A DNA stretch of 64,000 nt from Humibacillus sp. DSM 29435 (GCF_001758225.1 NZ_MAST01000018.1:1-64000); one strand, 5' to 3'; shown: positions 53,636 through 63,203, counted from the stretch's first letter. Notes: generated by a model not told the origin, from the letters alone. Numbers and translations are program-made.

Positions 53636-53650
53636 TGAGAACGGTTCTCG
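53636..53650 (-). promoter_or_regulatory. Zur-like operator upstream of rpmG
   Basis: TGAGAACGGTTCTCG contains the perfect palindrome GAGAAC-G-GTTCTC and agrees at 11 of 15 positions with the actinobacterial Zur box as I recall it (TGAAAACGATTTTCA). Its position just upstream of a cysteine-free L33 fits zinc control. Confidence 0.6.
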
Positions 53651-53759
53651 ACTCTGCCGCATTCCCGCGAGACGCAGAAGCGGTCCACCCCGCGCCGATG
53701 AACGGCACGGGGTGGCGGTTGCTTGCTCAGTCTCGATGACCGGAGCCGCTGGAGCTGCC

Positions 53760-54686
53760 TCAGCCGAGACCGACGCTGGCGAGCCAGGCCTTGGCGACGT
53801 CCTTGGCGTCCTTCTTGTCGACGACGACCTCCTTGACCATGCCGGCCAGCGCCGGGGTGTCGAGCTTGGCCGAGACGGCGTTGAGCACCGGCTTGAGGGC
53901 GTCAGCCTTCTCGGTGCGCACGAGCGGCACGATGTTGTCAGAGCCGAAGAGGCTCTTCGGGTCTTCGAGCACGACGAAGCCGTTGGCAGCGATCGACGGG
54001 TCGGTGCTGAAGATGTTCGCGGCCTTGACCTGGCCGTTCTTCAGCGCGTCGACCGTGGCCTGAGGCTGCAGCGGCCGGAACTGGCTCGGCACGACGTTGT
54101 AGGCCGACTTCAGACCGACGAGGCCCTGCTGGCGGGTCTTGAACTCGGGCGGGGCCCCGATGCTCAGCTCGCTGTTGTGGGCGGCGAGGTCAGCGATCGA
54201 CTTCAGCGACCACTGGCTCGCGGTGTCCTTGGTGACGACCATCGAGTTCTTGTCCTCGGCGGCCGACTTGTCGAGCACCGTCAGACCCTCGGGCAGTGCC
54301 TTCTGCAGCTCGGCGTACACCTCGTCGGGCGCCGTGACCTTGGCATCCTTGTTGTAGAAGGTCAGCAGCGATCCGGAGTACTCGGGAACGAGGTCGACCT
54401 CCTTGTTGGTGATCGCCTTGAGGTAGGTCTCGCGGGTGCCGATGTCGAACTTCCGGGTGACCGTCATGCCCTTGGCCTCGAGGGCCTGGGCGTAGACCTC
54501 GCCGAGCAGGGACGCCTCGGGGAAGTTGGCCGATCCGACCTTCACCGCTCCTGCTGCGGCAGCGGTCGAACCACCGGCGCCCGGCTGGGTGTCGGTGGCC
54601 AGCGGGTCGCCACCACCGCCACAGGCAGCGAGGGGGACCACTGCGGCCAGCAGAAGGCCGACGGCCATGGTGCGGGTGCGTGTCAT
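53760..54686 (-). CDS. Glycine betaine/choline ABC transporter binding lipoprotein
   Basis: The 308-aa OsmF/OpuBC-type protein has a lipobox LAAC with the lipidated cysteine at residue 22. The domain opens VKVGSANFPEASLLGEVYAQ and includes YLKAITNKEVDLVPEYSGS, a typical quaternary-amine binding scaffold. Last gene of a four-gene operon with two permeases and the ATPase. Confidence 0.92.
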   Translation of the reverse strand: MTRTRTMAVGLLLAAVVPLAACGGGGDPLATDTQPGAGGSTAAAAGAVKVGSANFPEASLLGEVYAQALEAKGMTVTRKFDIGTRETYLKAITNKEVDLVPEYSGSLLTFYNKDAKVTAPDEVYAELQKALPEGLTVLDKSAAEDKNSMVVTKDTASQWSLKSIADLAAHNSELSIGAPPEFKTRQQGLVGLKSAYNVVPSQFRPLQPQATVDALKNGQVKAANIFSTDPSIAANGFVVLEDPKSLFGSDNIVPLVRTEKADALKPVLNAVSAKLDTPALAGMVKEVVVDKKDAKDVAKAWLASVGLG

Positions 54687-54725
54687 TGTCGTTCCCTTTC
54701 GAAAGGTCTGCCGGAGGTCGGTCGA

Positions 54726-55514
54726 CTAGGCAGGGTCGGCACCAAGGGGTGCATCGGTGCTGTTCTTGACGGATGCTGCGGCGTCGCCGCCCCGTCCGAA
54801 GCGCAGACGGCGTCTGCGGGCAACGCCCTGACCCCGGCCGCTGATTCCCGGGGAGACGGCGAATCGTTCGAGCAGGGCCAGCACCAGGTCGGCGACGAGA
54901 GCGAGCAGAGCCACCAGGATCGAGCCCGCCACCATCTGCACGTAGTCCTGCGAGGCCAGCCCGTCGATGAGGTAGCGGCCCAGTCCACCGAGACTGATGG
55001 AGGCCGCGATCGTGGCGGTCGCGATCACCTGGAGGGTGGCGCTGCGCAGGCCGGAGAGGAACAGCGGCATGGCGCACGGCAGCTCGACGCGCGTCAGCAC
55101 CTCCCAGTCCGACATGCCCATCCCCCGGGCCGCGTCACGGGCCGCCGGGTCGACGCTCTCGATGCCCGAGTAGGTGCCCGAGAGCAGCGGCGGAATGGCG
55201 AGCAGCACAAGCACGGCGATGCTCGGCACGGTGAAGGCGAGGCTGCTGGTGAACAGCGGCGAGACCAGCATCGAGACGGCGAAGAGCAGGCCCAGGGTGG
55301 GGATCGCCCGGGCCGCGTTGGCGCCGGTGACCAGCCACCGCATCCGCCCGCTGTGCCCGACCCAGGCGCCGATCGGTACGGCGATGACCAGCGCGATGGC
55401 GAGCGTGATGCCGGTGAACTTCAGGTGTTCGAGCATCCGGGTCGGAACGCCGTCGGCGCCCTGCCAGTTGGCGGGGTCGGTGAACCAGGCCCACACGGTG
55501 GCGAAGGTGATCAT
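54726..55514 (-). CDS. Glycine betaine/choline ABC transporter permease 2
   Basis: The 262-aa membrane protein has about six helices and the permease loop AARDAARGMGMSDWEVLTRVELP. Starts with ATG 55514 overlapping the stop of permease 1 (ATGA); an open frame continues upstream in permease 1 but is its shadow. The C-terminal ~40 residues are a basic, low-complexity extension. Confidence 0.9.
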   Translation of the reverse strand: MITFATVWAWFTDPANWQGADGVPTRMLEHLKFTGITLAIALVIAVPIGAWVGHSGRMRWLVTGANAARAIPTLGLLFAVSMLVSPLFTSSLAFTVPSIAVLVLLAIPPLLSGTYSGIESVDPAARDAARGMGMSDWEVLTRVELPCAMPLFLSGLRSATLQVIATATIAASISLGGLGRYLIDGLASQDYVQMVAGSILVALLALVADLVLALLERFAVSPGISGRGQGVARRRRLRFGRGGDAAASVKNSTDAPLGADPA

Positions 55515-56149
55515 GCGGCCACCCGCGTCCAGGGGGTGAGCACTCTGGCCAACAGCTGGATGACGAGGTCGAAGACGAGCGCCAGCAGCAGACAGGCGAC
55601 GATCCCGACCCAGACCTCGGTCGGGAAGGAGCGGGCGTAGCCGTCGGTGAGGAAGTAGCCGAGCTGCGATATGCCGATCAGCGACGCGACGCTGACGATG
55701 CTGACGTTGCTCACCGCAGCGACCCGCAAACCCGCAGCCACCACGGGGATCGCCAGCGGGAGGTCGACGGCCCGGAACCGGCCGAAGGTGCTGTAGCCCA
55801 TCGCGACGGCCGCTTGCCGGGTGGAGGTGTCGACGGCGGAGAGCCCGTCGGCGACGGTGCGGGTGAGCAGGGCAATGGTGTAGATACTCATCGCGATGAT
55901 GACGTTGGCGGGGTCGAGCACCTTGGTGCCGAGCAGTGGCGGCAGCAGGATGAACAGGGCCAACGAGGGAATCGTGTAGAGCAACCCGGTCACGGTGAGC
56001 AGCCCGGTGCGCAGCCACGCCTTGCGCGTGGCCAACCAGCCCAGCGGCACCGAGATGACCAACCCGATCAGCAGCGGGAGTCCGGCCAGCCAGGCGTGCT
56101 GCCCCGCCAGCGTGAAGATCTGGTCGAGGTGGTCGAGAGCCCAGGTCAC
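55511..56149 (-). CDS. Glycine betaine/choline ABC transporter permease 1
   Basis: The 212-aa permease resembles OpuBB/OpuCB (GLLYTIPSLALFILLPPLLG, then STRQAAVAMGYSTFGRFRAVDLP). Its GTG start overlaps the stop of the ATPase gene (GTGA). Confidence 0.9.
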   Translation of the reverse strand: MTWALDHLDQIFTLAGQHAWLAGLPLLIGLVISVPLGWLATRKAWLRTGLLTVTGLLYTIPSLALFILLPPLLGTKVLDPANVIIAMSIYTIALLTRTVADGLSAVDTSTRQAAVAMGYSTFGRFRAVDLPLAIPVVAAGLRVAAVSNVSIVSVASLIGISQLGYFLTDGYARSFPTEVWVGIVACLLLALVFDLVIQLLARVLTPWTRVAA

Positions 56150-57303
56150 GCGGGTGTCGCCTCACCCTGCAGGGCCGACGCCGCGGCATCCTCACGCTCG
56201 GCCACCGACTGCTGCCGAGCCTCGATCACGGGAACCACCTCGGACGCACGGATCGTGCCGGCGAACCGGCCGTCGGCGTCAGCGACGACGCCCCGCCCGC
56301 TGGGCGAGCTGAGAGCGGCATCCAGCAGCGCGCGAAGCGAACCCGCGGTGGAGGCCACAGTGCCGCCGCGCTGCAGCAGGTCGCGGGTGACCTCGCCACT
56401 GACGGCGCCGGCCCGCACCCAGCCCATCGGCTCGCCGTCGTCACCGACGCAGAGCACCCACGGCTGCCCGACGGCGCGAACCTCGGACGCCGACGTACCG
56501 ATCGTCACCGTCGGCTCGTTCGTCAGCTCGAGCTCGGGCGCCTCGGCGAACTGTAGGGCGCGGTAGCCGCGGTCGCGACCGACGAAGCCGGCCACGAAGT
56601 CGTCGACCGGGTCGGCCAGCAGCTGCGCCGGGGTGGCGAGCTGCGCGAGGGTGCCGCCGACGCGCAGCACGGCGACCTGGTCGCCGAGCTTGACGGCCTC
56701 GTCGATGTCGTGGGTGACGAACAGGATCGTCTTGCCGAGCTCGGACTGCAGACGCAGAAACTCGTTCTGCAGCTGTTCGCGAACCACGGGGTCGACGGCC
56801 GAGAACGGCTCGTCCATGAGCATGACGGGCGGGTCGGCAGCCAGCGCCCGCGCCACGCCCACGCGCTGCTGCTGACCGCCCGAGAGCTGGGCCGGGTAGC
56901 GCTTGGCGAGATCGGGGTCGAGCCCGACGCGCTCGATGAGCTCCATCGCCCGAAGGCGAGCGGTCTTCTTGTCGGTGCCGAGCAGGCGAGGCACCGTGGT
57001 GACATTGTCGAGCACGGTGCGGTGCGGGAAGAGGCCGGCGTGCTGGATGACGTAGCCGATGCCACGGCGCAGCTCGGCAAGGGGAAGGTCGGCCGTGTTG
57101 CGGTCGTCGATCGTGATGACGCCCGACGTGGGGTCGATCATCCGGTTGACCATGCGCAGGGTCGTCGTCTTGCCGCAACCCGATGGCCCGACGAGCACCG
57201 TGATGCGCCCCGTGGGAGCCTCGAGAGAGAAGTTGTTGACCGCGATCGACTCGCCCCCGGAGCCGTCGCCGTACTTCTTGGTCACGCCTTCGAAGCGGAT
57301 CAT
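56146..57303 (-). CDS. Glycine betaine/choline ABC transporter ATPase with CBS domains
   Basis: The 385-aa ATPase has Walker A GPSGCGKTTTLRM, signature LSGGQQQRVGVARAL, Walker B VMLMDEPFSAVD and the switch histidine in FVTHDIDEA. The C-terminal ~120 residues resemble a CBS pair, which senses ionic strength in OpuA/ProV homologues. First gene of the operon; ATG 57303 is preceded by GGAAC. With its neighbours it forms an osmoprotectant importer. Confidence 0.92.
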   Translation of the reverse strand: MIRFEGVTKKYGDGSGGESIAVNNFSLEAPTGRITVLVGPSGCGKTTTLRMVNRMIDPTSGVITIDDRNTADLPLAELRRGIGYVIQHAGLFPHRTVLDNVTTVPRLLGTDKKTARLRAMELIERVGLDPDLAKRYPAQLSGGQQQRVGVARALAADPPVMLMDEPFSAVDPVVREQLQNEFLRLQSELGKTILFVTHDIDEAVKLGDQVAVLRVGGTLAQLATPAQLLADPVDDFVAGFVGRDRGYRALQFAEAPELELTNEPTVTIGTSASEVRAVGQPWVLCVGDDGEPMGWVRAGAVSGEVTRDLLQRGGTVASTAGSLRALLDAALSSPSGRGVVADADGRFAGTIRASEVVPVIEARQQSVAEREDAAASALQGEATPA

Positions 57304-57430
57304 GAGTTCCAACGTACCCAAAACAGATGGTGCGCCCTCGGTCCCGTGTGCACGATCAGGTCTCGAAAGAGACACGACGGCCGAGGCTCAGGTCTCCTGA
57401 TCGCCGCCCGGGCCGGGACGATCCGCGCGG

Positions 57431-58219
57431 TCAGAGATCGAGGATGCCGCCCCGGTGCACAGCCGTCTGCACCACCGCGTCGATCCGGTCGAGACCTGCG
57501 GATGCCGGATCGTGCCCCTCGCGCCCCTCGTGCCCGCCGTCGCCGGCTGCTCTACCGAGCTCGTCGGCGAACGCGACCTGAACCACCTCGGTCACGAGCC
57601 TCGTCCAGAGCCCGGCCCGCAGCAGCATGGCGTGGTCTGACCGGGCGACCCGGATCAGCGCGGCCTCTCTGCCCTGCGCCACCATCTCCTCGACGGTGCG
57701 GCGCGAGCCCCACAACGGGCAGATGACGTCGCGGTCACCGTGGATCAGCACGGTTCGGCGGCCGGCGCCGGGCCGGGGGTCACCCTTCTCGATCCACGGC
57801 GAGAGCCCCAGCACGAGGCCGACGTCGGGTTCGTCGCCGAGGTGCAGAGCGACCCGGCCGCCCATCGAATGGCCGACGAGCGCGATCGGGCGGCCGGGGT
57901 AGGCCGCGCGAAGCTGCCGTAGGGCCCACCGGGCGTCGAGCAGCGGCGAGGCCTCCTCGCCGTTCCAGCCCCGGTAGCGCATCCGGAGCCGGGCCACCGC
58001 GATCGGCCCCGGCACCTTCGCGAGGGCCCGCGCGAACGGCAGCATCCGGATGACGTTGTGCGACCACACCCGGTTGGGCTGGCGACCCTCGACGGCGCCT
58101 CCGTGCACCACGAGCACGACGACCCCGGCGTGCGCGGGTCGGGCGTTCCAGGCCAACGAGGCCAGCGGCATCCGCCCTGGGTGGGTGGCGGCGTCGGTGT
58201 CGCTGAAGGCCGCGCTCAC
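57431..58219 (-). CDS. Alpha/beta hydrolase
   Basis: The 262-aa protein has an alpha/beta-hydrolase fold with nucleophile elbow GHSMGGRVA, an acid in [11 protein letters not shown] and a late histidine in SDHAMLLR. Substrate unknown. GTG 58219 overlaps the dcd stop (GTGA), so it is translated with dcd. The last bases hold a 17-bp match to the minisatellite at 12722-13259. Confidence 0.85.
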   Translation of the reverse strand: MSAAFSDTDAATHPGRMPLASLAWNARPAHAGVVVLVVHGGAVEGRQPNRVWSHNVIRMLPFARALAKVPGPIAVARLRMRYRGWNGEEASPLLDARWALRQLRAAYPGRPIALVGHSMGGRVALHLGDEPDVGLVLGLSPWIEKGDPRPGAGRRTVLIHGDRDVICPLWGSRRTVEEMVAQGREAALIRVARSDHAMLLRAGLWTRLVTEVVQVAFADELGRAAGDGGHEGREGHDPASAGLDRIDAVVQTAVHRGGILDL

Positions 58220-58794
58220 ACTGGTGAGCGGTGGAAGTTCTTGAACGACCGGCTGGCGGTCGGCCCCCGCTGGCCCTGATAGTGCGAGCCGTACGCCGCT
58301 GAGCCGTACGGGTTCTCGGCCGGCGAGCTGAGTCGGAAGAAGCACAGCTGACCGATCTTCATGCCCGGGTAGAGCATGATCGGCAGCGTTGCCACGTTGC
58401 TCAGCTCGAGCGTGACATGGCCTGAGAACCCGGGGTCGACGAAGCCGGCCGTGGCGTGGGTGAGCAACCCCAGCCGGCCGAGCGAGCTCTTGCCCTCGAC
58501 GCGGGCCGCGAGGTCGTCGGGCAGCGTCACGGCCTCCAGCGACGAGCCGAGCACGAACTCGCCCGGATGCAGCACGAACCTGTCGTCGTCGCCGCTGACC
58601 TCGACGAGGCGAGTCAGATCGGGCTGCTCGGCGGCCGGGTCGATGTAGGGGTACTTGTGGTTGTCGAAGAGCCGGAAGTACTTGTCGAGCCGTACGTCGA
58701 CGCTCGACGGCTGGACCATCTGGGGGTCCCACGGGTCGAGCACGACGCGCTCCGCGGCGATCTCGGCCCGGATGTCCTTGTCTGAGAGCAGCAC
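58216..58794 (-). CDS. dcd: dCTP deaminase (probably bifunctional dCTP deaminase/dUTPase)
   Basis: The 192-aa trimeric enzyme makes dUTP, or dUMP directly in the actinobacterial bifunctional type. It shows the N-terminus [11 protein letters not shown], the [12 protein letters not shown] and [19 protein letters not shown] catalytic blocks and the C-terminal [17 protein letters not shown] tail. Length matches M. tuberculosis Dcd. Confidence 0.95.
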   Translation of the reverse strand: MLLSDKDIRAEIAAERVVLDPWDPQMVQPSSVDVRLDKYFRLFDNHKYPYIDPAAEQPDLTRLVEVSGDDDRFVLHPGEFVLGSSLEAVTLPDDLAARVEGKSSLGRLGLLTHATAGFVDPGFSGHVTLELSNVATLPIMLYPGMKIGQLCFFRLSSPAENPYGSAAYGSHYQGQRGPTASRSFKNFHRSPV

Positions 58795-58837
58795 GCCGTC
58801 GAGGCTATCGCGCCCGACCGAACGGTGTCGCAGCCAC

Positions 58838-60091
58838 TCAGCGGCAGGTGGGGGCCGGGGGCAGGTCGGCCTCGGCGATGATGCTCACCTTCGCGGGCGC
58901 GCGCTGGCCGCTGTTGCCCGCGCTGAGCTTCTTCTCCCACGAGACGGCGACCCGGCCGTCGGCCGACGCCACGCTGACGTCCTTGCCCACGTCGTAGAGC
59001 GCCCCGCTGCGCAGGTCGAGGATGCTGTAGGGCCACGACGCGAACCAGGCCACGTGGTTGCCGGTCGGCTGCAGAAACTGGAACGCGTGCTCGTCTCCGG
59101 CCGGCAGTCGGTAACGGACCACGGTGCGCTTCGACGGCTCCCACACACTCAGGGTGGTGTAGTCGGCACTCCCCCAGAGCAACCGTTCGGGGGTGGCCGC
59201 GAGGTGCCCGATGCCGCCCTTCACCGGGAGGTCCCGGGGCAGGGCGACCGGCCGCAGCGTGGCGGCGTCGGCGGCGTGGAGCGACCATTGGCCCTTCGTC
59301 AGCTCGCCGTACACGAAGCTGGCGCCCATCGCCACGGGCGGGAAGAGGTTGCCCTGGGCGAGCGTGGAGGTGCGGCCGGTGTCGAGGTCCATGACCTGCA
59401 CGGCCGAGAGGTCGGTGCGGGTGCCGACCGCCTGGGTCCAGGCCACCCGCTCGCCCACCATCGCGGGCTGGGTGGCGCGCCCCTCGCCCTCCCGGTGGTC
59501 GGCCGGGGAGCCGGCGATGCGCTTGCGGTTCGCTCCCGAGCGGTCAGCGGCGTAGAGGCTCCACGTCGTCGGGTCGGCAGCGGAGTCGTAGGTCAACCAC
59601 ACCAGATGCTTGGGAGAGGCGATCATCCAGGCGGGCGAGGCGTCGGCCGAGGTCGTGGCCAGCTTGGCCACGGTCTTGTTCCTGACGTCGACGGCGTAGA
59701 CGTCACCGTTGGCCCCACCGAAGCCGTACACGGTCTCGCCCGCGACGGTCAGGGCCTGGAACTGGCCACCCTCGATGGGTGGTTGCCACCCGGACTCGAC
59801 GTGCGCCTTGAGCTCGGCGGGTTCCTTCACGAGACAGGCCGCCTCGTTCTTCACCGTGAGCGCCGCGGTCGAACCGGTAGCCGACGATGACGGTGTGGGT
59901 CGGGTGGTGGCCGAGGCCGTCGTGCTCGGCGTCACCGTGCGCGGTTCGGACGGCTTCGCTGTCCCCGTCGACGCCTCCTGCGTCAGCGTCGCCGACGGAG
60001 CGGGGACGCTCGTAGAACAGGCGGACAGCGCGACCGGGCAGGCCATCGCCAGCACCGCCACCACCGCCGGCCGGACCGCCCGGCGCGTCAC
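58838..60091 (-). CDS. Lipoprotein with beta-propeller-like repeats
   Basis: The 417-aa protein has a lipobox LSAC (Cys at residue 25), a Ser/Thr/Pro linker to about residue 85, then repeating beta segments ([42 protein letters not shown]) resembling a TolB/WD-like propeller. Function unknown. GTG 60091 overlaps the stop of the upstream protease (GTGA), so the pair is coexpressed. Confidence 0.78.
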   Translation of the reverse strand: MTRRAVRPAVVAVLAMACPVALSACSTSVPAPSATLTQEASTGTAKPSEPRTVTPSTTASATTRPTPSSSATGSTAALTVKNEAACLVKEPAELKAHVESGWQPPIEGGQFQALTVAGETVYGFGGANGDVYAVDVRNKTVAKLATTSADASPAWMIASPKHLVWLTYDSAADPTTWSLYAADRSGANRKRIAGSPADHREGEGRATQPAMVGERVAWTQAVGTRTDLSAVQVMDLDTGRTSTLAQGNLFPPVAMGASFVYGELTKGQWSLHAADAATLRPVALPRDLPVKGGIGHLAATPERLLWGSADYTTLSVWEPSKRTVVRYRLPAGDEHAFQFLQPTGNHVAWFASWPYSILDLRSGALYDVGKDVSVASADGRVAVSWEKKLSAGNSGQRAPAKVSIIAEADLPPAPTCR

Positions 60092-61047
60092 CACAGGTAG
60101 GCCCAGCCCCCCACGGCCACCAGGAACGTGTTCATCGAGATCCAGCTCTTGGCCGGGATGGGGTAGCCGTAGCCGGTCCACGAGTCGGCGTACCAGACGG
60201 TCTTGTTGTTCGTGTTCCAGCCGCCGGCGATGACCCAGTGCTCGATCCGCTTGAGGTTCGGGTGCCCCACCAGGTGGGGGCCGCCGGCCACCTCGATGAC
60301 CCCGGCCGTGACCGGCGTGCGGTAGTCCGCGATGTCGCTCTTGAGATCAGCAAGAAACTGGGTCTTCTGCGAGGTGGTGGGAGGGTCCGAGATCCACCGG
60401 GCCGAGTAGAAGCTCCGGCCGAAGTTCGGGGTCCCCACGAAGTGCCCGAGGGCCGACAGCTCTTCGGTGATGTTCGTCGCCGAGCTGGTGGTCTCACCCA
60501 GGTAGGTGGCCACCGCCGACTGAGTCAGATAGGAGCTGCTCGGGCCGGGCACCGTCGCCGACATCTCGACGACCGTCGCCTTGCCGCACGCGCTCGAGGT
60601 CTCCTGCCGGCGCTGGGCCATCCAGCCGAGGTAGGAGTATCCCGGGCCCGACGTCGGGGTGTTCGCGGCCAGCGACATCGGCGAGGACGCCACCGCCGAC
60701 CCGGCGGCGCCGGCCTTCGCGCCGGCGAACTCACCGGTGCCGAGCTGCTTTCGCAGCGACGTCAGCCAGACCTTGTCCTTCACGCCGTCGCCCTGGTAGC
60801 CCTGGCTCTTGCGGAAGGCCGCCAGCTCTCGCTCGCTCAGCTTGCCGGCCGGCTTGGCCTTCGCCTTGGCCTCCGCGGTGACCGCTGGTGTCGACGGCTG
60901 CGACGCTGCCGGAGCCACCCCGGCGAACAGCGGGTTGCTTCCGGCGTTCGCCAGGTCGGCTGAGGCAAGCCCCGTGACCGCCATGGCCAGCGCGGCCGAA
61001 GCCGCCATCACCGCTTGGCGGCCTCGGGTACGTCGACGACGGGTCAT
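60088..61047 (-). CDS. Secreted C39-like papain-fold peptidase
   Basis: The 319-aa protein has an Arg-rich signal peptide (to ~residue 34), an Ala/Lys-rich linker, and a papain-like domain with Cys154 in SSACGKATV, His270 in IEHWVIAGGW and Asp288 in VWYADSW. This fits the peptidase C39-like family of exported proteins. ATG 61047 follows AAGGAGCC. Partner lipoprotein lies immediately downstream. Confidence 0.85.
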   Translation of the reverse strand: MTRRRRTRGRQAVMAASAALAMAVTGLASADLANAGSNPLFAGVAPAASQPSTPAVTAEAKAKAKPAGKLSERELAAFRKSQGYQGDGVKDKVWLTSLRKQLGTGEFAGAKAGAAGSAVASSPMSLAANTPTSGPGYSYLGWMAQRRQETSSACGKATVVEMSATVPGPSSSYLTQSAVATYLGETTSSATNITEELSALGHFVGTPNFGRSFYSARWISDPPTTSQKTQFLADLKSDIADYRTPVTAGVIEVAGGPHLVGHPNLKRIEHWVIAGGWNTNNKTVWYADSWTGYGYPIPAKSWISMNTFLVAVGGWAYLW

Positions 61048-61115
61048 CAGGGCTCCTTCAGGGGTCGGGAGGCATCCACTCACCGCCGGAGGCGGCGAGA
61101 CGAACAAGGGGTGGG

Positions 61116-61168
61116 GCAGGTGAGGCAGGTGAGGCAGATGGGGGCAGGTGGGGGCAGGTGGGGGCACC
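61116..61168. repeat. Short tandem repeats upstream of the C39-like gene
   Basis: Nine-to-ten-bp units GGCAGGTGA (x3) and GGGGCAGGTG (x3) are arranged in tandem, 69 bp upstream of the protease start. Slippage-prone; no evidence that they are translated. Confidence 0.75.
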
Positions 61169-61185
61169 GCAGGCTAGGGCACTGT

Positions 61186-61229
61186 TTGGGCGGATATCTA
61201 GAGGTTTGCACAAACCTTGACCCGCCCAA
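61186..61229. promoter_or_regulatory. Nested inverted repeats between divergent genes
   Basis: An outer pair TTGGGCGG/CCGCCCAA (61186-61193, 61222-61229) encloses a perfect palindrome AGGTTTG-CA-CAAACCT (61202-61217). It lies 110 bp upstream of the AAA ATPase and 140 bp upstream of the protease, a likely shared operator. Confidence 0.5.
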
Positions 61230-61339
61230 CACCAAGTCGGGGTACGAACCGACGAGCTCACTAGACCCGAGACAGCAGAGCCGAACTCGACCCACGTCAC
61301 CCCTCCCTCCCGGCGCCCTCGCCTCCTAGGTTTGGGGTC

Positions 61340-62887
61340 ATGAGCCAACCACAGGGGATTGACGAGCAGACCCGCGACTTCGTGACGGCCTTCTCGAAGT
61401 TCATGGAGCACGTCCACGTGCTCGCAGACTCCGGCGGCGAAGGCGAGCGCCTGTTCGACCGTCTCACCGCCCACCTCGGGCACGACGTGGGCAGCCTTCC
61501 CGTCGTCGCCGAGCAGATCCCGGTGCACCGGGTCGTCGACGCCGACATCGCGCTCGACGAGATCGCCGAGGGCGAGAAGACCCCGGGAGTGGATGCCCGA
61601 CCGACCGTGATCGGCATCGGCGGCGGCGGCGGCGACATGCGCCACCACATGACGCTGGGCGACCTGCTGCAGAACGGGATGCACGGCATGAACTTTCGCG
61701 TCGGTCAGGTCGACTACGCGAATGCGTCAACCGGCCCGGGGCCCGACGACAAGCGCCAGATCGTCGCCTCCGGCATCCGTCTCTTCTGGTTCGACGGGTC
61801 ACCCGTCGCGGTGCGCCAGCAGTCGCCCAGCCGGCAGTACGGAAGAGAGGAGGGTGCGCTCGAGGTGCTGGCCAACGACCGCCAGACCGCCGACGCCCTC
61901 ATCGGCCGCGTGCGCGAGCTGATGGACGAACGCAGCATCCTCAAGGGTCAGGTGATCACCTTCGGCACCGACCCCTACGGGCGCGGCATGGCGGGGTTGA
62001 GCTTTCTCGAGCGGCCGACGTTGTCGAGGGACGACATCGTGCTGCCCGACCACCAGCTCGACAAGGTGGTGGCTCACGTCGTCGGCATCGGCGAGCAGCG
62101 CGCGCGGCTGCAGGCCCACGGGCAGCACCTCAAGCGGGGGGTGCTGCTCTACGGCCCGCCCGGCACCGGCAAGACGCACACGGTGCGCTACCTGCTCAGC
62201 GCCTCGCCCGGCACGACCGCGGTGCTGTTGAGCGGTGGCGCCCTGGAGTACATCCACGCGGCCGCCAAGATCGTCCGGGCCCACCAGCCGGCCATCGTCG
62301 TGCTCGAGGACTGTGACCTGGTGGCTGAGGACCGCTCGATCGGCATGGGCTCCTCACCGCTGCTCTTCGAGGTGCTGGACGCCCTCGACGGGCTCGACTC
62401 CGACGCCGACGTGGCGTTTCTGCTCACGACCAACCGCGTCGACGACCTGGAGGTTGCCCTGTCGCAGCGCCCTGGGCGCGTCGACCTCGCCGTCGAGATC
62501 CCGCTGCCCGACGAGGCCGGTCGGCTCGCGCTGCTGCGGCTCTACGGTCGCGACCTGTTCGGTGAGAAGGCCATGGCGGATGCCGCTGCCCGCTCGGCCG
62601 GCACGACCGCCTCGTTCGCCAAGGAGCTCGTGCGCCGCGCCGTGCTGATGGCCGCCATCGAGGGCGCCGAAGGTACCGACCTCACCGACGGGCACCTGAC
62701 CGCCGCGCTCGATGACCTGTTGTCAGACGCCGAGCACCTGACCCGCAGCCTGCTCGGCGTCGGCGCCGGCGACGGCGGCCCATCCGACCTGCCACCCGGG
62801 GCCGGGCCCGGCCTGATGCGTCCACCTCGGCCGCGCCGCGGCGGCGGTTCGACCGGCGGCTGGGTGGCCTCCTCGCCACGCGGCTGA
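61340..62887 (+). CDS. AAA+ ATPase of the Cdc48/proteasome-ATPase-like group
   Basis: The 515-aa protein has an unassigned N-terminal half (residues 1-240) and an AAA module with Walker A GPPGTGKT (272-279), sensor 1 TTNR (363-366) and the arginine finger region QRPGR (376-380). The Walker B reads VVLEDCD instead of hhhhDEhD, with Asp and Glu swapped. The C-terminal ~60 residues are Pro/Gly/Arg-rich. No coiled coil or OB domain of true proteasomal ATPases is evident, so the substrate is unknown. Confidence 0.85.
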   Translation: MSQPQGIDEQTRDFVTAFSKFMEHVHVLADSGGEGERLFDRLTAHLGHDVGSLPVVAEQIPVHRVVDADIALDEIAEGEKTPGVDARPTVIGIGGGGGDMRHHMTLGDLLQNGMHGMNFRVGQVDYANASTGPGPDDKRQIVASGIRLFWFDGSPVAVRQQSPSRQYGREEGALEVLANDRQTADALIGRVRELMDERSILKGQVITFGTDPYGRGMAGLSFLERPTLSRDDIVLPDHQLDKVVAHVVGIGEQRARLQAHGQHLKRGVLLYGPPGTGKTHTVRYLLSASPGTTAVLLSGGALEYIHAAAKIVRAHQPAIVVLEDCDLVAEDRSIGMGSSPLLFEVLDALDGLDSDADVAFLLTTNRVDDLEVALSQRPGRVDLAVEIPLPDEAGRLALLRLYGRDLFGEKAMADAAARSAGTTASFAKELVRRAVLMAAIEGAEGTDLTDGHLTAALDDLLSDAEHLTRSLLGVGAGDGGPSDLPPGAGPGLMRPPRPRRGGGSTGGWVASSPRG

Positions 62888-62901
62888 CCCGCGCGCCCCA
62901 C

Positions 62902-62946
62902 CCTCAGTCGAGTGGCCAGTTCCGTACGGTCGAGGAGCCACTGGAC
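62902..62946. repeat. Second member of the CCTCAGTCGAGTGGCCA family
   Basis: 62902-62928 matches 51550-51576 in 25 of 27 positions, including part of that copy's loop. The following bases pair imperfectly with it (GAGCCACTGGAC). It lies 14 bp after the AAA ATPase stop and probably acts as its terminator. Confidence 0.75.
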
Positions 62947-63019
62947 GGCCGCACTCACACCACTTCGACGTCGGTTACACTTTCGGCTCGTGCCACCCAC
63001 CGGCCTCACGGGTGGCCGC

Positions 63020-63090
63020 GCGAGCGTAGCTCAATGGTAGAGCGCCAGCTTCCCAAGCTGGATACGCGGGTTCGATTCCCGTCGCTCGCT
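63020..63090 (+). tRNA. tRNA-Gly (anticodon CCC)
   Basis: 71-nt cloverleaf: acceptor GCGAGCG/CGCTCGC, anticodon stem CCAGC/GCTGG around TTCCCAA, T-loop TTCGATT. An integrase fragment follows 113 bp later, consistent with an integration site. Confidence 0.95.
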
Positions 63091-63203
63091 CCGACACGAA
63101 ACCACAGGTCAGACGCCTAAAGGCCCTTGGGCCGGTCACACGACGCTCGGAAGTTGCCCGCGTGCAACCTACGTGCACAAGCGACATCCCCAAAGAGGCC
63201 ATC

